The notes beneath the pieces are model-generated. The model was not told the origin of the DNA. It saw only the letters and a program-made list of their open reading frames with translations, and searched no databases. Of a stretch of 64,000 nt of DNA, positions 55,457 to 64,000 are shown piece by piece. Position 1 is the first letter of the stretch. Each line of letters starts with the position of its first letter. This DNA is from Rostratula benghalensis (lineage: Eukaryota > Chordata > Aves > Charadriiformes > Rostratulidae). A program made the translations under genes and the position numbers. Where the stretch lies: NCBI GenBank assembly GCA_013399305.1, contig VXAI01000097.1:2465298-2529297 (forward strand), given 5' to 3'.

Positions 55457-58400
55457 GTAACTCCCGCTCCGCTCCGGCCGCCGTCGGGGCACAGCGGGCT
55501 GGGCGAGACCCCAGTGCGCCCGCCGGCGCGGCTCGGGGCTCCCATGCTGACCACCGCTTCTCTTTCTCTCTCTCTCTCTCGTCTCTCCCTCCCTCCCTCC
55601 GCGGCCGCGCAGCGCTGCGGTTCGCGGCGGCGCAGGAACCCGAATACAGCTACGGCTGCGCCGAGGGGAGCTGCTACCCCGCCACCGGCGACCTGCTCAT
55701 CGGCCGCGCCGCCCGCCTCTCCGCCTCCTCCACCTGCGGCCTCCGCCAGCCCGAGCCCTACTGTATCGTCAGCCACCTCCAGGTGAGCGCCTCGACGGGG
55801 CGGGCGGCGCCCCCGGGCACCCCGCTTACCCGTCTCCGGCGACGGAGCTGGGCATCATCTCCCGTAGCGGCCCGGGTATTAGCGGGGCCATAAGCCTCGC
55901 TGCTGGCTGTGCGCTCTGGTGGGACAGCGTCGTGTGGGACCCCACGACCCCCGGGTCCAGGGAACCCCTCGCGGCTTTTGGCCTCCGACCCCTCTTTTCT
56001 TTTTGAGGCTAATGAGGAGGAGTGTGCCGCAGTAATGCAATTAATACTTTATTTTCAGACTTAGTCGGAGCCGTCTAGACAGCTTCCTGACTGAGAGTGG
56101 GCTGCAGGACCCGGGTAGTCCTTTGGCCACCGTTCGCCTAATGTAATTACATTTGTATGGCCTCCCAGTGAAGGGTGCAAGTAAGGTTGTCTCTGCACAT
56201 CTGGTGGAAAACACAAAGCTCGTTACTATTTAAGCCAGAAGCAGCTCACCAGACTTCAAATCTCTGAGACAGAAGGGATGGTGAGGAAGAAGGAAATATC
56301 AGTTATAAGCGCAGCTCTGTTGAACTGAAAGTAAGGGGATAATCTCCGGCCGAATTTACTGCCGAGACAATAGGGCCGGATTCTGGCACTTGGGAGGAAA
56401 ACCACGGGAAGCAGGAGGAGCCCTGCCTGAGGGGCTGTAGCACTGGGCCCACTTGTCCCCTGAAATTACCGAATCTTTCCTCTCCACCTTTCAGTTTTAC
56501 TCTACTGCTCTGTCTACAAGAGTGAATTTAACTTGATTTAACACGGGATTTAACTTTGCTGGAACATTTTCGGAGTGTGTCGGGATCGTCTGTAACGACT
56601 TTAGCATCCCTGGGAGAATGAACTAACAAAGGCACGTCGTTACGTTTTCTTGTCTCAGAAAATACTGAAGTGCCATAGTGAAAAGCATCACTTCAGAAGT
56701 GCACGTGTGCACTCTGATCTCACAGGTTCCTGATCTCAGAGCTCTAGTTCAGCATTTGGGATGTCCCTGGTTACTTCTGAGCCAGAAGGTGGTATTGAAG
56801 AAATAGTGGGAAGGTGTCAAGTATCTTCTAAACGACGTGGGGCTTGGCCCCGGTGAGTGCTTTGCAGGATTGGGCCTTCTAGGATTCAATTTTGGTGGGA
56901 GAAGGAGCAAGTTGTGGCATGAAGCAGGGCCTGTAGTGCCGGGGAAGAGACACATGGAGTGGGCAGGAGGGGACACCTTCCGTGGGACCCCCGCTCTTAG
57001 TGTGCTCCCTGCTGAAGGAGTCTCAGGGGTTTTGTGGGGGGTGAAGTGCCGGGCTTGGGAGGAGCTGCTGAAGCCAAAATCAGTGAAATGGAAAGCCTGT
57101 GTGATGCTGACCTGCCAGCTCTCACGTTCTTGGTTGATAAAGCGCTGCATTTGTCTCCATAAACCCACTGGAGTTTGGTTTGGTGTGCATCCTACCTTGC
57201 AAAAGTGCAATGTGGTGGGTTTAGGCAGCAGGCCAATGCAAAAATAGTGGATTTTCCTAGTAATAGTCAGGATGGGGTTTTGTCCTCCTGGTGAACAAGC
57301 GTCTGGCTGTCCCCAGCAGCACATTCCACACTTGCACCCAACAGGTTTCTTATGGGCACACCTTGTAGTGTGTGCAAGCTGGGTTTAGGTGCATAGCTTG
57401 GGGTTGGAATCCCAGGTGAAGGAGCAAGGCAGGAGTTTCACAAGCTGGATTCAGAGTAAAGTTACCCTCTTGCTGAGAGGTCTCTGCCACAAAATCACTG
57501 GTGGCCCCTTGAGTGTGCGCTGAGCTCCACTGGAGGTGTCCCTAAGGCAGAGAACTTGCATTGCCAAGCCAGCTCCCAAGCTTATTTCACACCAGTTGAT
57601 GAAAATGCAGTTCTGCACATGTAGATTTGTACAGAAGCAATTCAGTGTTTTTTTGTAGACACTGCCTTTGGTTCTGACTTCTGCTGCAGAATCCGTGGGC
57701 TGGAAGAAATTTCCTGAAACTGCAATTTCGATTGAAAACATGCTTCTCCTAAAAATAAAGTTCATGGAATTCCTGACATATTTTCCATTTAGCAATTTGC
57801 ATTAATTCATAAAGGTAAATACGCTTATCATTTCAACAAAAAAATACCTTTGATGACTCCTGCAGGCAAAATGAGTGGAATGTGATGTGGATGGAAAATA
57901 CTCTTATCTGCAGGAAACAACTATTGCCCCACGGATAAAATCAGTAATGCTGATTATTTTGTTGTTTCAGGAGGACAAAAAGTGTTTCATATGTGACTCC
58001 GAGAATCCCTTCCACGATTCTCTCAATCCCGACAGTCATCGCATTGAAAACGTGGTCACCACATTTGCTCCAAATCGCCTGAAGCTCTGGTGGCAGTCGG
58101 AAAATGGTAGGGGGTTTTGTCCGGGAGCTGTTTCCAGGGCTGGGAGCTGCTTTCCCTCCTTTTGTTTAAGGGTACCTGCGGGTTTGCTGTTCTCTCTGGC
58201 CTGGTGATTACTGCTGCGTGAAGGATCATGCTGTTCGAGGAGGGCTGAGTAAAACTGGCTGCTTTTGTGTGCCCTGCGGCGGCTCTTAATCCATAAGGAA
58301 GCCGCCTCAACCCTCCAGGAGGCTTGGAGGGAGCCGTCCCGCCGCTTTGCAAGAATCCTTTCCTAAAGAGAAAAGTTTCCCACACAGGCTCCAGATCTCC

Positions 58401-61400
58401 CTCGTGTTTGGGCAGCGGGAGCGGAGCAGCCTTCCAGGAGTAAATATCCCGGGGCGGCGCTGCCAAGGAAGCACCGCGGGGCTTCCCCGCGCCGCGGGGC
58501 TGGAGGCAGCCTGCGGGAGGAGGAGGTTTGGGCGCCAAGCTGGGGGCTGCCGTCCCGCAGAGCCGGGGAGATCTCACCCAGCAAACTGTCTTTTCCCTCC
58601 TGGGCTCCCTGAATTTACCTATCCATCTGCCAAACAGTAAAATGAACACCAGAAGCTAGCTAGTTAAAAAACCCGAAAATTAAAATGCATTTTAGTTTGG
58701 TGGCATTTTTTTAAATATTTTATTTTATTTTTTAATCCTTCCTCTGTGTGTGGGGGTTTTTTTTCTTTACTTTTATGGTTATGCTTTTGGCATGCCTTCA
58801 TACACAAAACAAGACATCGAGGTTTCTCAAACAGCAGTCCTACCCTGAAGCTTAAAGCCAGCTGGACAGGGTGGGATTTCTGCAAATGCATTGGCAGTAG
58901 CTCCCTTACTATATATGAGAATAAAATGATAATATTTGTAACGTTTCTGCTGCCTGGTAAAGAAAGGTTTTCACTAAATCCTTTTTAACCATTTAGATCA
59001 GCCTAGCAAGCTGCTTGTCTCCAGTGGCTGTGTTCTAGCATTCCAAATAATTCATGTTTTTTGCAACAGGCTTGGCAGCATTCACACAGAAAAGTTCTTA
59101 GCTCATAAGGTCATGAAAATGTCCTTCAACAATAAAAAACAAGTGATTCTTTCTGTCCAGTTTGTGTTTTGTTCTATTCAGGCATACAGCAGAAGGGGAT
59201 CACTGCATACTCCACATAATGTTACAGCTGGTCGAAAATTTAAGCACTTTATTGTTTTATTATTTTCATTTCTTACCCTTTCTCCTCTCTGTAAATCTTG
59301 ATTTTTTTGAATTATTTTTAAATTTCTAACTACAGTATAATTAGTATCCAGCTGTTTCAGGAGGTCTTTTCACATGACAAAATAATATTTATAACTGGTT
59401 TTCTTCCTTTCCATGTAGAGTCCTTGATTGCAGGTAGTCGTACAGCAGAGTTTGGAAAACCTTTTGCTTCTCACCAGTTTCCTAGCCCTCATGACTGCAA
59501 AGCAGGGCTGTGATGGTTGCTTTAGGGGTATTTCAAAACCAGGTGGTAAAGAACTGTTCCTGCATCCAGATGGACAGGAGAGTCCAGAGGGAGTGAAGAA
59601 AGGTGGGAGACAGCCCCCACCAACCACCCGTGAGATTTGGGGTGTTGGGGCTGCAGGAGCTCGTGCCTGTGTTGCTGGCAGAGGGGCTGCAGTGTGTGAG
59701 GACAGCCTGGGGTAACCACACAGCCCTGGGTTCAGCATCCCCATTGTCCCAGCTGCTGGGTGCTGTGGTGCCAGTATCCATCCTGTAGCAGTCTCCATCC
59801 TTTACCCAGCATCTAGTGATGTTGGCCGTGTTACTCAGTCTGAAACAATAGCACTGCAGGCTCGGGCTTTGGCTGTAAGGTGTTTGGTGCAGGTGATGCA
59901 CAGGAATCCCCTATGTGATACACTCTGCAGCAGGTTCTTGGTGTCCCCCCATACCTCAGGAATGCACTAACTCTCTTATCCCTTTTTGACAACAGAACCA
60001 AGTGGCAAAGAAAAGAGTCTCTGCGCCACTGGAGTGGAGAGCTTTGGCAAAATGTATGTTTAGAGGCTGGTGGGTGTTCTTGTTTGCTGCACAGCTTCTT
60101 TTCTGTACCCCTGCAGGTCTGGAAAACGTGACTATCCAGCTGAACCTGGAAGCTGAGTTTCATTTCACTCATCTCATTATGACCTTCAAGGTAAGGAAGC
60201 CATAACCTTACCCCAAACCTGAAAACCTGAGGAAACGAATCTTGTAGACCTTCACATTTTTTTGATATTTGGGATTTGGGCTTTGTCTGAGCTGTTTTGC
60301 ATGCTTTTCTAGCAACTCCTGCTGAAGGAGGGCTGAGTTGTGACTAGTGGCTTGAGTTTTGTTTGAGCTCCAGGGAGGCTGTACAGGGAGTCATACTGAA
60401 GCCGGGGTTTGTGTTGGTGTCTCTCTCCACTGGTTGTGTTCTAGAAGATCATTAGCTAAATCATATAGTAGCCAGGATTTTTCTTAAAAACAACAACAAA
60501 AAAAAATTGGCCATGGTATCGGTTTTATTTTGGCAAATGGAAAGGTCTTCAGGAAGAAGGAACATCTGTATACAAAGTGTCTTTGTTTCTTTACAAACAG
60601 ATGTCTTGGAATGGCAGATTATGTTCCGTACATCCTAAATCACAGACAAGCACCAGTGGCAACCTTCAGCTGCAGTTTCAGGGGCTACAGTTCCTGCAGG
60701 GCTGAATCCCTGCTCTTTGCATGTAGACACATTGGTCTCTTAATTTTTACCCACCGGCTTTCAAGGAGAGCTGCTTCCTGCCAGACCCTGGCAGCAAAGG
60801 ACCCCTGAAGGACCCCTGACCTGATGGGGGTACTGTGGCCATCGTGCCGCTGGGCTTGGTCTGCCATCAGGAGGAAGACTGCAGGGAAAGACAGTTTTCA
60901 CAATGGTTTGTTGACTTTGTGTGGAAGACACGAGCTGCCTCACCTCTGGTTGCTACATTTTTTGTTGGGTGAGATACCAGCTTGTAAGTTGGGTGATGTT
61001 TTCAGCCAGGAAGCAGAAAGAACATTTCTTTCCAGCTGTGACTGAAATGCTTTTGTGTTTGGCTCTGGGAGGGCCCCCTCTCAATACATAAAACTAATGA
61101 AGAGACTGTTGGTCTTGGTAGTGCAAGCCAGGTGCTAAATTAGTATCTGCTCTTTGAAAGGCAGCACATGAATTGAAACATCAGATTTTTAGGTCAGAGG
61201 GGTTAAAAATCTTTTTAAAACCTCATTAGCTAGTTGTTCTAGAGTTGATTATGTGTAGGTAAGAAGGGTAGTGGTTTGTGTGAAGTGAATGCAGCCTACT
61301 GGAGTCTGGGCCAGGCCAGCTGGAGGAGGGTCACTGGGCACTGGGGGTGTCAAATACAGCAGAAGTGGATAAGCTGAACCTCTCAGTCTCTTTAAAGAAG

Positions 61401-64000
61401 GTTTTCTTAATGTAGCACAGAGGGTGGCTGGCACTGGGCGGCAGAGAGGCTGCAAAGGTAGTGTGGTCAGATAAAGAGAGGTGGACAATCTCAGGGCTTT
61501 TCTGAGCATCAGGGATAACTCATCAGCAAGAACTTCTGGGCGTCAGAGCTGGAGCCGAAGCACCATTAGGTCCTTTGCAGAAGATTGGGCAAGGAGGTAC
61601 AGCAAGGAAGAAGGCTGTGCTGCTTTCCACAAGCAGTGGGGGAAAAAAAATATGTCTCTCTAAGGCCAGGCTTTCACTCTCAGTTTTCAGAAAAGATTTG
61701 GAATCCAAAGAAATGTACAAGTTTACTTACTTATTATAAATGTGTTTAAGCACTTGATGAGCGAGTACCATCTTTTTAAAGATGGGTAGTGTGTGCTTTG
61801 ATCTGTGTTGTTTCAAAGATCTGCCTCTGAGGAGAAAGTGGGATATCAGTAGAAAAATATTTCCAATATTTCCAAATATTGGAAATAGTGCAGGGAGAGA
61901 GATTTAAATCCAGGAGTGGATTGCTCACATGGAAAATCACTCAATGTAAATGCAAGTAAAAATTAATCAAATAAAATCTCTTGGTTTTCTTACCATTAGA
62001 CATTCCGTCCTGCTGCAATGTTGATAGAAAGATCATCCGATTTTGGAGAAACATGGCAAGTCTATAGGTATTTTGCATATGACTGTGAGAGCTCATTTCC
62101 TGGGATTTCAACGGGACCCATGAAGAAAGTAGATGATATCATTTGTGATTCCCGGTACTCCGACATTGAACCTTCAACAGAGGGAGAGGTCAGATATTCT
62201 TTTTTTTCCCAATATGTTTATTGTATTGATTTTTTCCATATAAATTCAGATTCTCTTATTTTTAAAGCTGAATCTTTCGTTGTACTATTTTTTTTCTCTA
62301 GGTAATATACCGTGTTTTAGATCCTGCTTTTCGAATTGAAGATCCATACAGTCCAAGGATTCAAAGTATGTGTGCAGTTGCCTTCAAGCTCGTTTGAAAT
62401 GATTTCAGTACTTATTTGCTTACAAAAAGCAGGAAGCAGCAAATAAAGACACTCGTTAGATCTGATAGCATTTTTGAGGTCATATGAATACATTTGTGGT
62501 ACAACTTCTTATCCTGACTTAGATAGTGATGTGCTGGGAAATAATGATCAGTGTTACCAACTCAGCTCTCTCAGTGATTGCTCTTACATGCATCACCGTG
62601 GTTAGTCCCTTTCTTAATCGATCAGGGATTTATATTCATTAAAGACTCTCTCCCCAAAATACATGCAGTCACTGGGGGAAACCTTGGAATGTGATCCCAC
62701 AATCGTATCGTATTCAGAAAGCAAAGGAACAGAACTGCAATGGTACTGGTATAATTTTGCATTTCTAGCTAAAATCAAGGAGGTCGTGTTTTATTTTCTA
62801 GAACATGAGTCATGACTTCAGAAGAGTTGGCTTTGGTAGCACTCTGTGGCTGGATCACACAGATGTGGTCGTAAAACACAAATTAGTGTAGCCTTTCTGC
62901 GTGGTGATGACGAGCCAGGGATGCAAAGGTAGAGGGTTCTGTTGCTGAGCGTGGCTCGGAGAGAAACCTTGTGGGGCATTTGGCCTGAGTAGGGAACTGC
63001 GGTGCTTGGCCTTAAACTTGACCTCTGATTTAATAGGCATTCTCCATTTCGGTTCACGTCCTTCAGTGTAAAGCTAACTGGAGCAGAAGAGAGTATCTGA
63101 AGTAGAAGAGTGTCTGCTAGTTGCTATATCAGTTGAATGGGTTTTTTAACCAATACTTTAAAGGAGAAGCCTTGCTTTCACAGGCTTGGAGTGCTTTTTC
63201 AAGCCTATTCAAACCTAATTTCAAGGCTATAAGAAATTACACAGGATTCATAATATCAAAGTGAACATGGTGACTGAAGTAATTACTGCAATATTGTCTT
63301 CCCATGGATTATCCCCCGAGAACTTCTCCTTTGTATTTGGTCAGTGATGGGTGTTGTTTCTTTCAGCAAAATGTAACTAATTATATTTGCTAGGAGAGTT
63401 GGGCATATAAGAAAGAAGAATTATTCGTGTCTAGTTTCCAACTAAGATTTTGGCCAAAAGGCTCGTAACTCTTAAAGCTCCTGATCTGCTTGTCAGCAGT
63501 TCCTTAATATCAGTTCTTTGCCCATATAACATTTTAAAGCCTCAGAGAACTAGGGTCTTTTGGGTAGTACTGTTTGTGTTTGTGCCTATGTATGTCTGCA
63601 ATAAAAAAAATAGATGAGTATTTTTAATTAAGCTTATAACTTATACCATGATCAAACTGCAGTAAAATAATGTTGTTTGGTTTTGGGTTTTTTTTTTTCA
63701 ATTTGGCAGTATGTAGTGATGTGATGTGTAGTGTGTAAGTGCTGGAATTAAATCTGATCTAATCTGCCCATAGGAAGTGTGCTTGGGAAGTCACTCCTGG
63801 CTTCCTCCCATTCAATACAATATCTGGTAAATAATTCTAAAACAAGACTTAGGGATTTTTTTTTTGTTTCTTTTTTTTTTTTTTCCTTGTGTCCCCTGCA
63901 GACCTATTAAAGATCACAAATCTGAGAGTTAAATTCGTCAAGCTGCACACGCTGGGAGATAATCTCTTGGACTCTAGGATGGAGATCAGAGAGAAGTACT
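55420..64000 (+). CDS. LAMB1: Laminin subunit beta-1, 5' part (first 7 coding exons)
   Basis: Beta chain of the common laminins (for example 111 and 511), secreted into basement membranes. CDS join: 55420-55456, 55613-55782, 57971-58106, 60117-60190, 62000-62188, 62302-62365, 63902-64000 and beyond. This gives about 256 residues: signal peptide, then most of the LN polymerisation domain. Start chosen at GCCATGG with strong Kozak context. Landmarks: [103 protein letters not shown] and [20 protein letters not shown]. These are near-identical to mammalian LAMB1 and distinct from LAMB2. The gene runs off the right edge within exon 7. Confidence 0.97.
55557..55601 (+). repeat. TC-rich tract in LAMB1 intron 1
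   Basis: A long pure-pyrimidine run of TCTC and CCCT units directly before the exon 2 acceptor; it probably serves as the polypyrimidine tract and is likely length-variable. Confidence 0.85.
55613..55782 (+). CDS. LAMB1: LAMB1 exon 2: signal end and LN start
   Basis: Encodes [20 protein letters not shown] and ends [11 protein letters not shown] before GTGAGC. The acceptor follows a long TC-rich tract. Signal cleavage probably lies near AAA/QEPE. Confidence 0.96.
57971..58106 (+). CDS. LAMB1: LAMB1 exon 3: LN domain
   Basis: Encodes [20 protein letters not shown] and a WWQSEN end. 136 nt, phase 0 to 1. Confidence 0.97.
60117..60190 (+). CDS. LAMB1: LAMB1 exon 4: LN domain
   Basis: Encodes [20 protein letters not shown] then MTFK. 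74 nt, phase 1 to 0, donor GTAAGG. Confidence 0.97.
62000..62188 (+). CDS. LAMB1: LAMB1 exon 5: LN domain
   Basis: Encodes [27 protein letters not shown] and IEPSTEGE. 189 nt, phase 0 to 0, donor GTCAGA. Confidence 0.97.
62302..62365 (+). CDS. LAMB1: LAMB1 exon 6: LN domain
   Basis: Encodes [20 protein letters not shown] and Q. 64 nt, phase 0 to 1. Intron 5 before it is only 113 bases. Confidence 0.97.
63902..64000 (+). CDS. LAMB1: LAMB1 exon 7, cut by window end
   Basis: Encodes [20 protein letters not shown] and REKY, then the window ends. By comparison with LAMB4 exon 7 it should continue about 116 bases into the first LE module. Confidence 0.95.

Larger units (their letters stand above)
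54940..55900 (+). promoter_or_regulatory. LAMB1: LAMB1 CpG-island promoter and 5' UTR
   Basis: Very CpG-dense sequence spanning the first two LAMB1 exons, with GC boxes such as GGGCGGGG at 55201 and GGGGCGGCGG near 55250, and no clear TATA box. This is typical of a broadly expressed basement-membrane gene. A tandem CCCGT array at about 55384-55409 lies in the 5' UTR just before the start codon. Long reverse-strand open frames here are compositional. The transcription start cannot be read from sequence. Confidence 0.8.

Noticed and set aside
54649..55776. A 375-codon reverse-strand open frame, and overlapping + strand frames, at the LAMB1 promoter
   Set aside because: GC-rich composition suppresses stop codons in all frames here; the translations are low-complexity (Pro, Gly, Arg, Ser) with no family motif, and the region is the LAMB1 CpG island and first exons.
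1..64000. CRISPR arrays, tRNA, rRNA, prokaryotic operons or a novel defence-type system
   Set aside because: No regularly spaced repeats, no clover-leaf genes and no compact gene clusters; the window is fully consistent with vertebrate genomic DNA.

Overview
This window is bird nuclear DNA. It carries several CR1-type LINE tails, a solo LTR of the avian ERVL type, CpG-island promoters and genes split into many short exons with long introns. CR1 elements point to a sauropsid. The LTR resembles ones I know from passerines and other Neoaves, so the source is probably not a galliform. The species cannot be fixed from the sequence.

Two paralogous laminin beta-chain genes lie head to tail on the + strand. 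LAMB4 appears complete: its 34 inferred coding exons run from an ATG at 10267 to a TAG at 50578-50580. The spliced reading frame is open throughout, 5430 nt, for a protein of about 1809 residues. It has a signal peptide, laminin N-terminal (LN) domain, five EGF-like (LE) modules, an LF/L4 globule, eight more LE modules, coiled coil II, a beta-knob and coiled coil I ending near a C-terminal cysteine. LAMB1 begins in a CpG island with its ATG at 55420. Its first seven coding exons, about 256 residues covering the signal peptide and most of the LN domain, are present, and the window ends inside exon 7. The two genes share intron phases, and exons 3-6 have identical lengths in both, as expected from an old tandem duplication.

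Layout: 1-950 is non-coding. 950-2050 is an orphan CpG island with a strong minus-strand splice donor. 2050-10237 is non-coding with a solo LTR and a CR1 copy. 10238-50785 is LAMB4. 50800-54900 is a short intergenic gap. 54940-55900 is the LAMB1 CpG island. 55420-64000 is the 5' part of LAMB1.

Beta chains assemble through their C-terminal coiled coils with an alpha and a gamma chain into the secreted basement-membrane heterotrimer. The LN domain drives network polymerisation. The role of LAMB4 is poorly understood. The points most worth a second look are an in-frame cassette-like exon in the LAMB4 LF domain with no mammalian counterpart that I recall, two GC-AG introns in LAMB4, two LE modules with nine rather than eight cysteines, and loss of the beta-1 cell-adhesion peptide motifs. 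I found no prokaryotic-style system, CRISPR array, tRNA or rRNA. All exon limits were read by eye from splice signals, reading phase and family similarity, not from transcripts.
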